From Candidatus Limosilactobacillus merdavium (GTDB taxonomy: Bacteria > Bacillota > Bacilli > Lactobacillales > Lactobacillaceae): 64,000 nucleotides of DNA. The stretch is from NCBI GenBank assembly GCA_018883805.1, contig JAHLFK010000002.1, forward strand, positions 16,657-80,656, given 5' to 3'. The position numbers were made by a program, and so were the translations under genes. The notes beneath the pieces are model-generated. The model was given only the letters and a program-made list of their open reading frames with translations. It had not been told where the DNA came from and made no database searches. Below are positions 39,371-50,453 of the stretch, piece by piece. Position 1 is the first letter of the stretch, and every line of letters begins with the position of its first letter.

Positions 39371-42025
39371 ATGAAGCAGTTAAAGAAGCTGAACAGTGCT
39401 CAAGTACGACGGATGTACTTGAAGTTCTTCGAAGAACACGGCCATAAAGTAATGCCAAGTGCTTCCCTTGTTCCGGTTAATGATCCAACTTTACTTTGGA
39501 TTAACTCCGGTGTTGCAACAATGAAAAAGTACTTCGACGGAAAGGTTGTCCCAGAGAATCCACGGATGACTAGTTCACAAAAGAGTATTCGGACTAATGA
39601 TATTGAAAATGTTGGTAAGACCGCACGGCACCACACAATGTTTGAAATGCTTGGTAACTTCTCAGTCGGTGATTACTTCAAGAATGAAGTTATTCCTTGG
39701 GCTTGGGAATTGTTGACTAGTGATAAGTGGTTTGGCTTCGATCCTGAACGTCTGTATATTACTTATTACCCAAAGGATCACGATGCTTATAACAAGTGGC
39801 GTGAAGTTGGTGTCGCTAAGGATCACTTAATCCCAGATGAAGATAACTTCTGGGATATTGGTCAAGGTCCATCTGGTCCAGATACCGAAATCTTCTATGA
39901 TCGTGGCCAAGAATTTAACAATTTGGCTGATGATGATCCAGAAAACTACCCTGGTGGCGAAAATGAACGTTACCTGGAAATTTGGAACATTGTCTTCAGT
40001 CAATTCAACCACACTCCTGAAGATACTTATGAACCACTTCCTCATAAGAACATTGATACCGGGATGGGACTCGAACGGGTTGTTTCAATTTTTGAAAACG
40101 CCCCAACAAACTTTGAAACTGACCTCTTTATGCCACTGATTAAGCAAACTGAAGAATTTAGTGGTACAAAGAAATATGGTCAAAACAAAGAAGACGATAT
40201 CCAATTTAAGATTATTGCTGACCACATTCGGACAATTACATTTGCAATTGGTGATGGTGCTTTACCATCAAACGTTGGTCGGGGATATGTTATTCGTCGT
40301 CTTTTACGGCGTGCTGTTGTTGCTGGTAAGAAGTTGGGAATCGATAAACCATTCCTTGCTAAGATGGTACCAACAGTTGGTAAGATTATGGAAGATTACT
40401 ACCCAGACGTCTTACAAAATGCTGATTACATTGCCTCAGTTATTAAGTCTGAAGAAGATCGGTTTAGTGCAACATTAAACGGTGGACTAAACTTATTGAA
40501 CAATGTGATTGCTAGTGCAAAAGAAGACGGCACAAATGAAATTGACGGCCGGACTGCATTTAAGCTTTATGATACTTATGGTTTCCCAATTGAATTAACC
40601 AAGGAATACGCTAGTGATGAAGGCTTAACTGTTAATGAAAAAGGCTTCCAAGCAGCAATGACTGAACAGCAAAACCGTGCTCGTAATGCTCGTGACATGG
40701 ACAACGGAATGGGTGTTCAAACTGACTTATGGACTGACTTCAAGGAAGATAGTAAGTATGTTGGCTACACTGATTTAACCGTTGATAATGCTAAGGTAAT
40801 TGGTTTAGCACATGATGGCAAGCAAGCAGATGAAGCTCAACCAGGTGACCAAAACATTGAAGTAATCTTTGATGTTACACCATTTTATGCTGAAATGGGT
40901 GGCCAAGTAGCTGATACTGGTGACATTATTGATAATTACGGTAAGAAGGTTGGTCGGGTTGTTGATGTTCAACATGCACCAAACCAACAAAACCTTCATC
41001 GGGTTGAACTTAATGAACCATTAAAGAAGGGTGCTCGTTACAAGCTTGTTGTTGATCGGATCCGTCACTTGAAGATTGAAAAGAACCATACGGCAACCCA
41101 CTTGCTTGACCAAGCATTGCGGAATGTTCTTGGTGGTCATACTCAACAAGCAGGTTCACTTGTAGAAGAACACTACTTGCGGTTTGACTTTAACCACTTT
41201 GGCCAAGTTACTGCCAAGGATCTGAAGGCTGTTGAACAAATGGTCAATGAACAAATCTGGAAGGAAATCCCAGTTAAGACTGTCGAAACAGATATTGATT
41301 CTGCTAAGGAAATGGGTGCAATTGCCCTCTTCTCTGATAAGTATGGTGACAAGGTTCGGGTTGTTAAGATTGGTGATTACAACACAGAATTCTGTGGTGG
41401 GGATCACGTTAAGAACACAAACGAATTAGGCCTCTTCAAGATTGTTTCCGAAGGTGGGGTTGGTGCTGGTGTTCGGCGGATTGAAGCCGTAACATCAAGT
41501 GATGCATTTAAGTTCCTCCAAGATCGTGACGACCTTCTTAATACAGTTGCAAGTGACTTGAAGGTTTCACAAATTAAAGAGGTTCCTCACCAAGTTGAAG
41601 CTTTGCAAAATGATTTGAAGGAAGCTCAAAAGCAAAGTGAAGCACTTCAAGCAAAGATTGCTGCTCAACAAGCTAACAGTGTCTTTGAAAACGTTCAAAA
41701 GACTGCCAATGGTAGTTTGATCGCTGCTGAAGTTCAAGTTGCCGGAATGGGTCAATTACGGCAATTAGCCGATATTTGGCGTGAAAAGAACCTATCAGAC
41801 GTTTTAGTTCTTGGTACTGCTAATGATGGCAAGGCTAACCTGCTTGTTGCAGTGAGTGATGATAAGGTTAAGGCTGGATTAAAGGCTGGCGACTTAATTA
41901 AAGCAATTGCCCCTGCAATTAATGGTGGCGGTGGTGGTCGTCCAAACCTCGCCCAAGCCGGTGGGAAGAACCCTGCAGGAATTGCTGATGCTTTGAAGCA
42001 AGCTGCTGATTATTTAAATAAATAA
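39371..42025 (+). CDS. alaS: Alanyl-tRNA synthetase
   Basis: MKQLKKLNSAQVRRMYLKFFEEHGHKVMPSASLVP; start moved from 39293, which lies in the T-box. Confidence 0.98.
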   Translation: MKQLKKLNSAQVRRMYLKFFEEHGHKVMPSASLVPVNDPTLLWINSGVATMKKYFDGKVVPENPRMTSSQKSIRTNDIENVGKTARHHTMFEMLGNFSVGDYFKNEVIPWAWELLTSDKWFGFDPERLYITYYPKDHDAYNKWREVGVAKDHLIPDEDNFWDIGQGPSGPDTEIFYDRGQEFNNLADDDPENYPGGENERYLEIWNIVFSQFNHTPEDTYEPLPHKNIDTGMGLERVVSIFENAPTNFETDLFMPLIKQTEEFSGTKKYGQNKEDDIQFKIIADHIRTITFAIGDGALPSNVGRGYVIRRLLRRAVVAGKKLGIDKPFLAKMVPTVGKIMEDYYPDVLQNADYIASVIKSEEDRFSATLNGGLNLLNNVIASAKEDGTNEIDGRTAFKLYDTYGFPIELTKEYASDEGLTVNEKGFQAAMTEQQNRARNARDMDNGMGVQTDLWTDFKEDSKYVGYTDLTVDNAKVIGLAHDGKQADEAQPGDQNIEVIFDVTPFYAEMGGQVADTGDIIDNYGKKVGRVVDVQHAPNQQNLHRVELNEPLKKGARYKLVVDRIRHLKIEKNHTATHLLDQALRNVLGGHTQQAGSLVEEHYLRFDFNHFGQVTAKDLKAVEQMVNEQIWKEIPVKTVETDIDSAKEMGAIALFSDKYGDKVRVVKIGDYNTEFCGGDHVKNTNELGLFKIVSEGGVGAGVRRIEAVTSSDAFKFLQDRDDLLNTVASDLKVSQIKEVPHQVEALQNDLKEAQKQSEALQAKIAAQQANSVFENVQKTANGSLIAAEVQVAGMGQLRQLADIWREKNLSDVLVLGTANDGKANLLVAVSDDKVKAGLKAGDLIKAIAPAINGGGGGRPNLAQAGGKNPAGIADALKQAADYLNK

Positions 42026-42050
42026 TTCCCGTAATTCTTATTGAATATTA

Positions 42051-42092
42051 GGTCTTTAGTGCGATTTAACCGCGTGCTAAGGACCTTTTATT
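42051..42092 (+). terminator. Terminator after alaS
   Basis: GGTCTTTAG...CTAAGGACCTTTTA. Confidence 0.8.
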
Positions 42093-42220
42093 ATCCTTTA
42101 ATAAAGTCGTCCAGACATAGAGGAAACAATTAAGAACTACGATCTTTTCATACTTTTGTGCTTGTGAATTGTGATTTACCGGTGAATATAGTAAAATTAG
42201 AACATGAATAGTCACTGGAG

Positions 42221-42499
42221 GTGACAAGAGTGTCAGAAAATAATGATAAGACGATGTTTTTCGACTTTGGTCAAAATCGTCAAGAAGATATTAAACAAAC
42301 ATTAAAAACAGTTTACGAAGCATTAGAGGAAAAAGGATATAACCCAATTAACCAGATTGTTGGTTATCTTCTTTCTGGGGATCCTGCTTATATTCCACGT
42401 TTGAATGATGCACGGAATTTAATTCGTCAACATGAACGAGATGAAATTATCGAAGAATTGGTTCGTTCATACCTTAAAAACAATGGGGAAACCAAATGA
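42221..42499 (+). CDS. ireB: IreB family regulatory phosphoprotein (UPF0297)
   Basis: [58 protein letters not shown]. Confidence 0.95.
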   Translation: MTRVSENNDKTMFFDFGQNRQEDIKQTLKTVYEALEEKGYNPINQIVGYLLSGDPAYIPRLNDARNLIRQHERDEIIEELVRSYLKNNGETK

Positions 42500-42939
42500 G
42501 ACTATTAGGACTTGATGTTGGTTCGAAAACTGTCGGAATAGCGGTTAGTGATCCATTAGGGTGGACTGCACAAGCGGTTGAAATTATTCCAATTGATGAA
42601 GATGAAGAAATCTTTGGGATTGATCGGGTTGCTGAAATTGTTAAGCAAAAACAGGTAGCCGGATTGGTTGTTGGTTTACCTAAGAATATGAATAATACTG
42701 AAGGTCCACGTGTGGAAGCTTCACAACATTATGGTGAGTTGCTAAAAGAACGTTTTCCGTCAATTCCAATTGATTATCAGGATGAACGACTAACGACAGT
42801 TGAAGCACACCGAATGTTGGTAGAAGAAGCTGATATTTCACGGGCAAAGCAGAAAAAGGTTATTGACGAAGTAGCGGCCACTTTTATTTTGCAAAGTTAC
42901 TTAGATCGGCATGGCAAGCTCGTTCAAAGATTGAAATGA
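42496..42939 (+). CDS. ruvX: Holliday junction resolvase-like RuvX/YqgF
   Basis: [37 protein letters not shown]. Confidence 0.95.
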   Translation: MRLLGLDVGSKTVGIAVSDPLGWTAQAVEIIPIDEDEEIFGIDRVAEIVKQKQVAGLVVGLPKNMNNTEGPRVEASQHYGELLKERFPSIPIDYQDERLTTVEAHRMLVEEADISRAKQKKVIDEVAATFILQSYLDRHGKLVQRLK

Positions 42940-42950
42940 GGTAAAAATTA

Positions 42951-43250
42951 ATGAGTAAGCAACAAAATACAGATGACCAAATGATTACCCTCGTTGATGA
43001 AGATGGTAATGAACAATTATTTAAGGAATTGTTCACATTTGATTCAGATGATTGGGGAAAATCCTATATTTTCATTTATCCAGCTGAACAGGAAAATGAT
43101 GACTCAGTGGATATTCAAGCTTACATTATCGCTGACAATAAAGATGGCGATGGTGAAGACTTGGTACCAATTGAAGATGATAAAGAGTGGGATATGGTAG
43201 AAGAAGTTCTCAATACTTTCTTGGATAACGATGGGAACTTTAAAGCTTAA
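42951..43250 (+). CDS. DUF1292 family protein (YrzB-like)
   Basis: [33 protein letters not shown]; locus ireB-ruvX-yrzB. Confidence 0.9.
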   Translation: MSKQQNTDDQMITLVDEDGNEQLFKELFTFDSDDWGKSYIFIYPAEQENDDSVDIQAYIIADNKDGDGEDLVPIEDDKEWDMVEEVLNTFLDNDGNFKA

Positions 43251-43267
43251 TTCCATTACGATATAAA

Positions 43268-43304
43268 GGCTGGGATGTGACTAGTTCACGATCCCAGTCT
43301 TTTG
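43268..43304 (+). terminator. Terminator after DUF1292 gene
   Basis: GGCTGGGATGTGACTAGTTCACGATCCCAGTCTTTT. Confidence 0.8.
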
Positions 43305-43340
43305 ATTTCTAGTTCTCTTTAATTATGGAGGATTCAATTC

Positions 43341-43871
43341 TTGATACTTTCAACGGTTATTTTGTTGTTACTGATCATTAGTATTGTTCATGGTCATCGG
43401 GTAGGGGTACTATCGATGATCATTTCAGTTGCAACATACGCAATTAGTTATTTTGGAGCAAAGGTTAGTACGCCAATTATTGGTGGTTGGTTAACAACCC
43501 TTTTTCCAGAAATTGGTCATGGAACAACTACAATTTCTGGAAATAGTCTATCTGGTCTCGATCTTAGTCAATTTTTCTATCGGGGAATCGCATTTATTAT
43601 TTGTTTTATTATCTTGAATGTGATTGTCCGATTATTATTGAGAAAATTAAAATGGTTTACTAAATTACCAATTCTAGGAACTGTTGATCGGTGGGCTGGC
43701 GCAATTTTAGACTTTGTTATTTGTTATGTAATTATTTTTGTGTTACTAGTAGTCTTTCAACTTTATCCTGGTGGCTGGTGGCAAATGCAACTAGCTAATT
43801 CAGATGTTGCACAGTTGATTATTAAAGAAACACCATTTTTAACGGAAACATTAATTAATCTTTTAGGTTAG
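43341..43871 (+). CDS. CvpA family membrane protein
   Basis: Polytopic; upstream of mutS2 as in many Firmicutes. Confidence 0.85.
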   Translation: MILSTVILLLLIISIVHGHRVGVLSMIISVATYAISYFGAKVSTPIIGGWLTTLFPEIGHGTTTISGNSLSGLDLSQFFYRGIAFIICFIILNVIVRLLLRKLKWFTKLPILGTVDRWAGAILDFVICYVIIFVLLVVFQLYPGGWWQMQLANSDVAQLIIKETPFLTETLINLLG

Positions 43872-43884
43872 GAAGGAAAAAACA

Positions 43885-46263
43885 GTGGATCAAAAAGCAA
43901 TTTCAACAATGGAATTTGATCAAATTAAACAAGAGTTAGGACGCTACCTTGTTTCTGCTTCAGGCAAACGAGAATTAGCAGCACTAACTCCATCTGCTGA
44001 TCAAACAACAATTCAATATTGGCTAGATGAAACGACTGATGGTGCTGATATCTTACGCTTAACCGGTGGAATTCCGATTCCTAAATTAAAAAACATCCAA
44101 CCGCAGTTAAAGCGATTACGGGTTAATGCTAATCTGAATGGTACAGAATTAGCGCAGATTACTAAAGTCCTTCAAACTAGTATGAGTGTAAAGAATTTCT
44201 TTGCTGAATTTAAAGAGCAGCAAAAACAACAATTACGAGTAATTGAAGATTCAGTTCAACGGCTAACGACAATTCCATCAATCACAAAGCGGTTAATCCA
44301 GTCAATTGATCCTGATGGACACGTTAATGATGAGGCTTCAACGAAATTGCATGGGGTTCGGCGATTAATTACTAAAACGGAAAGTGAAATCCACCATCAA
44401 ATGGAGCGGTTTACTCAAGGACGGAATGCCAAGTATCTAAGTGATGCAATTGTGACAGTACGAAATGATCGGTATGTTGTTCCAGTCCTTGCTCGCTACC
44501 GGAATAAGTTTGGTGGGGTAGTTCATGATCAAAGTGCTAGTGGCCAAACACTTTACATTGAGCCAGCGGCAGTAGTTGAATACAATAACCGTCTGCGCCA
44601 GGCTCAAGTCGAAGAAAAACAGGCGATTCTTGAAGTATTGGCAGAGTTGTCTGCATTGATTGCCCCCTATCGTGAAGAAATCAATGACAATGCTAAGATT
44701 CTAGGACACCTTGACTTTATTAATGCCAAGGCTCGTTTTGCACGTGACCATAATGACAGTCTGCCCTTACTAAATGCTGAAAATAAGGTTATGCTTCGTC
44801 AGGCGCGTCACCCATTAATTGATAGCCAAAAAGTTGTTGCCAATGATATTAAGATTGGTGATGATTATAAGACAATTGTGATCACAGGGCCGAACACCGG
44901 TGGTAAGACAATTACCCTAAAGACATTTGGATTAATTCAAATGATGGGACAAGCCGGTTTATTTATTCCTGCTCAAGAGGGAAGTACGATTGCTGTCTTT
45001 GACAATATTTATGCTGATATTGGTGATGAACAATCTCTGGAACAGAACTTAAGTACCTTCTCGGGTCATATGGAGAATGTAAAGTCAGTTCTGGAACGGA
45101 TTACTAGTAGAAGTTTAGTACTGCTTGATGAATTAGGTGCCGGGACTGATCCAAAAGAAGGGGCAGCGCTTGCGATGTCAATTCTTGATTATATTGCAAG
45201 TAAAGACAGTACCGTTGTCATTACAACTCACTATCCAGAGCTAAAAGTTTATGGCTACAATCGTCCAGGAACAATTAACGCTAGCATGGAATTTGATCAA
45301 GAAACGCTAAAACCAACATATCATTTTCTCTTGGGGATTCCGGGACGGTCAAATGGGATTGAAATTGCCCAGCGATTAGGAATTAACGAAACTATCATCA
45401 TAGAATCAAAGTCCCTTGTGAGTGATGACAGTCAAGATCTTAATCAAATGATTGGTGAGTTAGTTGAACAACGTAAAGCAGCACGGGAAGAAAAAGAACG
45501 GCTGCAAAAGCTCTTAACGAAGAACCAACAAAAAGAAGAAGAACTTACTACTAAGCTTGATCGCTTTAATGAGCAACGTGATGACCTGTTAGCAAAGGCT
45601 CGAAATGAAGCTAACCACGAAGTTTCAATGGCTAAAAAGAAGGCAGACCGAATTATTCATCATTTGCGTCAATTGGAAATTAAGCAGGGCGGTAACGTTA
45701 AAGAAAATGAGTTAATTGATGCTCAAGGTGCATTAAATGCCTTACACCGTGAAGATCCACGACTTAAACACAACTCTGTTCTTCGGCGTGCTAAAGCAAA
45801 ACATGATTTCCATGTTGGGGATGCTGTACTGGTAAAATCCTATGGTCAACAGGGTGAATTACTCTCTAAGCGCGGTAAACATAAGTGGGAAGTTCAGATT
45901 GGTATTTTACGGATGGAAATTGATGAAAACGATCTAGAAAAAATTAATCATAAGCAACTACGGAAAGAAGAACGGGCCAAGGAAAAAGTATCTTCTGGAG
46001 TACATACTACCCAGACGCGCCAGACTAGTGCTCGTCTTGACTTACGTGGTCACCGTTATGAACAGGCGATGAGTGAATTATCTAATTTCATCGATCATGC
46101 TTTGCTAAATAACCTTTCTACGGTTACGATTATTCATGGAAAAGGTACCGGTGCATTACGAAAAGGAACGCAACAATACCTTCGCTCTAATCCTCGAGTA
46201 AAATCATTTGATTATGCTGCACCAAATAATGGTGGCGATGGAGCAACAATTGTTAACTTATAA
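43885..46263 (+). CDS. mutS2: Endonuclease MutS2
   Basis: TGPNTGGKTITLKT, C-terminal Smr domain LDLRGHRYEQAM...IIHGKGTGALRKG. Confidence 0.97.
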   Translation: MDQKAISTMEFDQIKQELGRYLVSASGKRELAALTPSADQTTIQYWLDETTDGADILRLTGGIPIPKLKNIQPQLKRLRVNANLNGTELAQITKVLQTSMSVKNFFAEFKEQQKQQLRVIEDSVQRLTTIPSITKRLIQSIDPDGHVNDEASTKLHGVRRLITKTESEIHHQMERFTQGRNAKYLSDAIVTVRNDRYVVPVLARYRNKFGGVVHDQSASGQTLYIEPAAVVEYNNRLRQAQVEEKQAILEVLAELSALIAPYREEINDNAKILGHLDFINAKARFARDHNDSLPLLNAENKVMLRQARHPLIDSQKVVANDIKIGDDYKTIVITGPNTGGKTITLKTFGLIQMMGQAGLFIPAQEGSTIAVFDNIYADIGDEQSLEQNLSTFSGHMENVKSVLERITSRSLVLLDELGAGTDPKEGAALAMSILDYIASKDSTVVITTHYPELKVYGYNRPGTINASMEFDQETLKPTYHFLLGIPGRSNGIEIAQRLGINETIIIESKSLVSDDSQDLNQMIGELVEQRKAAREEKERLQKLLTKNQQKEEELTTKLDRFNEQRDDLLAKARNEANHEVSMAKKKADRIIHHLRQLEIKQGGNVKENELIDAQGALNALHREDPRLKHNSVLRRAKAKHDFHVGDAVLVKSYGQQGELLSKRGKHKWEVQIGILRMEIDENDLEKINHKQLRKEERAKEKVSSGVHTTQTRQTSARLDLRGHRYEQAMSELSNFIDHALLNNLSTVTIIHGKGTGALRKGTQQYLRSNPRVKSFDYAAPNNGGDGATIVNL

Positions 46264-46338
46264 AAAGTAAGCATATTATCTGACAAGTATTAAGGTTTTT
46301 GGTAAAATACTGTCATGATGATTAAGGAGGATTTTGTT

Positions 46339-46656
46339 ATGACTGTTAAAGTAACTACTGATCAAACTTTTGAACAAGATACTGCTACTGGTGTGACTCT
46401 AACTGACTTTTGGGCAACTTGGTGTGGTCCTTGTCGGATGCAATCACCTGTAGTTGAGAAGTTATCTGAAGAAATGCCAGACGTTAGTTTTACTAAGATG
46501 GATGTTGATCAGAATAAGGAAACTCCACAAGAATTCCAAATTATGAGTATTCCAACATTATTGATTAAGAAGGATGGTCAAGTAGTTGATAAGGTAATCG
46601 GCTATCACTCAAAGGAACAATTAAAGCAATTGTTGGAACAATACACTAATGACTAA
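46339..46656 (+). CDS. trxA: Thioredoxin
   Basis: FWATWCGPCRMQSP; start moved to ATG 46339 behind AAGGAGG. Confidence 0.95.
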   Translation: MTVKVTTDQTFEQDTATGVTLTDFWATWCGPCRMQSPVVEKLSEEMPDVSFTKMDVDQNKETPQEFQIMSIPTLLIKKDGQVVDKVIGYHSKEQLKQLLEQYTND

Positions 46657-46686
46657 TTAAATTGCAGCCATTTACGGTTCTAACCC

Positions 46687-46735
46687 AAAAAAGCATCAGG
46701 TATTCAAATAAGTCGAATACCTGATGCTTTTGTTA
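46687..46735. terminator. Bidirectional terminator between trxA and yslB-like gene
   Basis: AAAAGCATCAGGTATTC...GAATACCTGATGCTTTT. Confidence 0.9.
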
Positions 46736-46772
46736 ATTATGAAAAGAGTTCAGTTAATTTCCAAATTCACTA

Positions 46773-47324
46773 TTATTTTTCTTTACGCGAATTTTTCTTT
46801 TTCTTACTCTTTTTATCTTTCTTGGGTTTATCGTCGGTTGATTGATGATTATGTAGATCAAGGAAGGTTACCAATTCGGTCCGCTCACTGTCTGCATCGC
46901 TTTGTGGATCGCTCTTGACTTTGATTAAAATACTATCCTTTTTTCGCTCAATGATTTCAGCTTCAGAGATAGTCATCAACTGAAATTCAATCTCTTGAGC
47001 GATGAAGCCTAATTCTAAACCGAAGGAAGTCTGTTCATCATTTTGGGCAATTCGTTCTTGAACAATTTGGCCACCTAATCGCCATAGTTGGCTAGTTGCT
47101 GTTTTCTTTTGTAAGGAAAGTTCACCAAAACCGAGTTGACTAGTAATTAATTGTAAATCCTCAAGCGAGCCAACGGGGAACTGTCGGGCTACGTCCTTTC
47201 CAATCCAATATAGCATTTCGTCGGTCTCTTTTCCGAGAATTGCTGGCAGAATAACGTCACGTAAGCTCCCATTCATTAATCCCCGGTTACTGTTTAATAA
47301 TGAATCGTATAACTTTTGGCTCAT
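46773..47324 (-). CDS. YslB family protein (DUF2507) with Lys-rich C-terminal tail
   Basis: ILGKETDEMLYWIGKDVARQFP; position before murI. Confidence 0.85.
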   Translation of the reverse strand: MSQKLYDSLLNSNRGLMNGSLRDVILPAILGKETDEMLYWIGKDVARQFPVGSLEDLQLITSQLGFGELSLQKKTATSQLWRLGGQIVQERIAQNDEQTSFGLELGFIAQEIEFQLMTISEAEIIERKKDSILIKVKSDPQSDADSERTELVTFLDLHNHQSTDDKPKKDKKSKKKKNSRKEK

Positions 47325-47466
47325 TAATTTAATACTCCTTTTGAAGAATCATTACTATTATACTGAATAATTAGAAAAAAACAGACTTTTTATTCGAAAA
47401 CTTGCAAAAGATTGGAGAAAATTAAATAATGGAGTTTCAAGGAATTATAGAAACGGGGTACAAATA

Positions 47467-48270
47467 ATGGATAATCGTCCAATTGGTGTAATGGATTCTG
47501 GCTTAGGTGGACTTTCTGTTGTACGCGTCCTCCAAAAGCAGTTACCGAACGAATCGATAATTTTTGTGGGGGATGAAGGTCATTTTCCATATGGTACAAA
47601 GACCCAAGACGAAATTCGACACTTGGTTGTTAATATTGGTAAGTTCTTGCAAAGCCAACCAGTAAAGATGATGGTGATTGCCTGTAATACTGCAACTGCT
47701 GCCGCATTAACAACAGTTCAAAAAGAATTAAACATTCCAGTGATTGGAGTAATCAATCCGGGCGCTAAAGCAGCAATCGAAAGTAAAGCACAGCGGGTTG
47801 GTGTAATCGCAACTGAGTCAACTACCCAAGATGGCGCTTATGTTCGTGAGATCAAGAAATTAGATCCAACTGTAAATGTTGTTAGTAAAGCAACTCAACC
47901 ACTAGTTTCCGTCGTTGAACATGGACATACTGGGACACCAGCAGCACAAAAAACAGTGGATCAACAATTGGCAATCTTTGATGATCAACCAGTTGATGCC
48001 TTGATTCTGGGTTGTACGCACTTTCCTTTCTTGACAAAGGAAATTAGAAAAAAGATGGGCCCTGCAGTGAAATTAATCGATCCTGCATTAGAAACGGTTA
48101 ACCAAGTTAAGACAATGTTAACGGCAAAGCAGCTTTTAAGTGATCAACCAGCCAGTTATGTTCTTTATTCAACTGGCAACCGTCAAGATCTCGAAGCGGG
48201 TGCGGAGAAATGGTTAAATGGTCAATATGATAGTTGCAACGAATTAAAATTAGGGGAGGATGATGACTAA
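47467..48270 (+). CDS. murI: Glutamate racemase
   Basis: PIGVMDSGLGGLSV; ACNTATAAAL; LGCTHFPFL. Confidence 0.97.
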   Translation: MDNRPIGVMDSGLGGLSVVRVLQKQLPNESIIFVGDEGHFPYGTKTQDEIRHLVVNIGKFLQSQPVKMMVIACNTATAAALTTVQKELNIPVIGVINPGAKAAIESKAQRVGVIATESTTQDGAYVREIKKLDPTVNVVSKATQPLVSVVEHGHTGTPAAQKTVDQQLAIFDDQPVDALILGCTHFPFLTKEIRKKMGPAVKLIDPALETVNQVKTMLTAKQLLSDQPASYVLYSTGNRQDLEAGAEKWLNGQYDSCNELKLGEDDD

Positions 48271-48866
48271 TGGATTCGCTCGTAATTGCTACTAAAAATC
48301 AAGGTAAGGCCCGTGAATATCGTGAAATGTTGGCACCTTACAAAATTGAAGTTAAGACACTTGCTGATTTCTCTGATCCAATCGCAATTAATGAAAATGG
48401 AACGACCTTTTTAGAAAATGCCACAATTAAAGCTCAAACAGTAATGGATGTACTTGGGATTCCTGTGATGGCTGATGATTCAGGGTTAGTTGTGGATGCA
48501 TTAGATGGTGCGCCTGGAGTCCATTCTGCTCGGTATGCTGGCGATCACGATGATCAAGCAAATAATGCAAAGCTCTTGCGTGAATTAACCGGTGTCCCTG
48601 AAAGTAAGCGAACAGCTCATTTCCACACAACAATCGTGGCTTTAAAACCTGATGGGGCTAAGTTAGTTGCTAATGGCCGAGTTGATGGCCGAATCTTAAC
48701 CGGTCCACGCGGTCATAATGGGTTTGGTTATGATCCACTGTTTTATGTCGAAAAATTCCATTGCGCAATGGCTGAATTGACAGCTGAACAAAAGAATTCA
48801 ATTAGTCACCGTGGTCGTGCGCTAGAAGAATTTCTTAAGCATTTTGCAGAATGGTGGAATAAGTAA
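48270..48866 (+). CDS. rdgB: XTP/dITP diphosphatase
   Basis: VIATKNQGKAREY; ADDSGLVVDALDGAPGVHSARYAG. Confidence 0.96.
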   Translation: MDSLVIATKNQGKAREYREMLAPYKIEVKTLADFSDPIAINENGTTFLENATIKAQTVMDVLGIPVMADDSGLVVDALDGAPGVHSARYAGDHDDQANNAKLLRELTGVPESKRTAHFHTTIVALKPDGAKLVANGRVDGRILTGPRGHNGFGYDPLFYVEKFHCAMAELTAEQKNSISHRGRALEEFLKHFAEWWNK

Positions 48867-49390
48867 TGAAGGCATTAATTATTAGCGATAACCATGGCGA
48901 TAGTCGGATATTAAATGATATCAAAGAGCAATTTGCTCAGGATGTGGATGTTTTAGTTCATTGTGGTGATTCAGAATTAAAAGCTGATTCAACCGCAATG
49001 CAAGGGTTTAAAGCTGTAAAAGGAAACAATGATTGGGGATTAGATTATCCAGGTCAACTCGAATTTACGGTTGCGGGTATTTCTTTCTTGGTTGTTCATG
49101 GTGATCATGATCAGGTTAATTATTCTCTGACACCTTTGATGTTAAAGGCACAATCATTCGGTTCTAATGTGGTTTGTTATGGACATACACACCAATTAGC
49201 TGTATCAATGAATGATGACATTTTATTTATTAATCCGGGAAGTATTAGCCTGCCTCGTGGCGAATATTCACGGATTGGTGGAACATTTGCGATTGTTGAT
49301 GCTAATGAAGAAAGATACATGGTTGACTACTATGATCGCAATTGTCAATTACTGCCAGAACTACACTTCGAATTTGAACGACCAAACTAA
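48866..49390 (+). CDS. YfcE/MJ0936-family metallophosphoesterase (YsnB-like)
   Basis: ISDNHGD, HCGDSE, GNND, HGD, CYGHTHQ, NPGSISLPRG. Confidence 0.94.
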   Translation: MKALIISDNHGDSRILNDIKEQFAQDVDVLVHCGDSELKADSTAMQGFKAVKGNNDWGLDYPGQLEFTVAGISFLVVHGDHDQVNYSLTPLMLKAQSFGSNVVCYGHTHQLAVSMNDDILFINPGSISLPRGEYSRIGGTFAIVDANEERYMVDYYDRNCQLLPELHFEFERPN

Positions 49391-49400
49391 TAAAAACAAA

Positions 49401-49448
49401 CACCTCCTTGAAAGTCTAAATGATTATTAGGCTCACAAGGAGGTTATC
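49401..49448. terminator. Bidirectional terminator between convergent yfcE-like and mscS genes
   Basis: CACCTCCTTGaaAGTCTAA..TTAGGCTcaCAAGGAGGT. Confidence 0.8.
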
Positions 49449-49458
49449 TTTATAATAG

Positions 49459-50325
49459 CTATGATTTTGTAGTTGAAGGGTTTTCGGTCCAACCGAGAGG
49501 GATTTTATTTGCACGTAAAGCCTTTAAATACTGTGAAAGGAACTTACTTGCAATTTGATCCTGAACACCGTTTTGCGTAGTGATCGTTACGCGAAAAACT
49601 AGTTGACCATTTGTGTTGACGGGGCCGACAATAACGGGAGTTGAGCGTAATTCAGTAACTGTAGCAGTTAACTTTTTATTTTCCTCACTAATAATTTCCG
49701 CAATTTTTTCGAGAGGTGCCTTTGGCGAAATCCGGATATCAATATTTGCAACCATGTTATTTCGCGAAAAATTACGAACCGTAGTAATTCTTCTGTTGGG
49801 GATATAGTTTAATGTTCCGTCACTACTAGTAATTTGAGTAGTACGCAACCCTAAGGCAGTGACTGTTCCCTTAATTGAATCAACCTCAACAACATCACCA
49901 ACGTCTAATTGTTGTTCAAGTAAAATAAAAAAACCAGTGACCATATCGCTAACGAATCCTTGAGCACCAAGTCCTAAAGCAATACTGAATATTCCGGCAC
50001 CAGCGATTAATGTTCCAACCGGTACACCAATTTCGGATAAGATTGCATATAGTAAAAAGAAATAGCACGTGTAGCGGTAGATATTAAGAGTAAGTGCATG
50101 AATCGTCGCTACCCGATTGCTTGACTTGAGGATCTTGACGTGATTAGATTCGACAAATAGGTGATCGATGATGAGTCGTCCTAACCACAGTAAAATGAAA
50201 AACAAGATAATCGTAACGACGATTAACAATAAGCGACTAAAAAAGTGCTGAGAAATTTCATGCCATGATAAGTCGGTAAAAACTTTAGTGACTTGTTGGA
50301 ATTGCTTATTAAGCACTGAATTCAT
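49459..50325 (-). CDS. Small-conductance mechanosensitive channel MscS family
   Basis: IGVPVGTLIAGAGIFSIALGLGAQGFVSDMVTGFFILLEQQLDVGDVVEVD. Confidence 0.93.
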   Translation of the reverse strand: MNSVLNKQFQQVTKVFTDLSWHEISQHFFSRLLLIVVTIILFFILLWLGRLIIDHLFVESNHVKILKSSNRVATIHALTLNIYRYTCYFFLLYAILSEIGVPVGTLIAGAGIFSIALGLGAQGFVSDMVTGFFILLEQQLDVGDVVEVDSIKGTVTALGLRTTQITSSDGTLNYIPNRRITTVRNFSRNNMVANIDIRISPKAPLEKIAEIISEENKKLTATVTELRSTPVIVGPVNTNGQLVFRVTITTQNGVQDQIASKFLSQYLKALRANKIPLGWTENPSTTKS

Positions 50326-50453
50326 TATTTTCCTCCTTAAAAAATCCTTATTTTATTGTACAAGTCATTGGATTGATTGTCGAATGGGAGTTAGATATGC
50401 TATTCTACTATTGTTAATTGATTTATCGTAACTTACAAAAAGGAGGATTAGTG

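Noticed and set aside
49401-49448. CACCTCCTTG...CAAGGAGGT as anti-SD/SD decoy RNA
   Set aside because: Simplest reading is a bidirectional terminator between convergent genes; the SD-like sequence is likely coincidental
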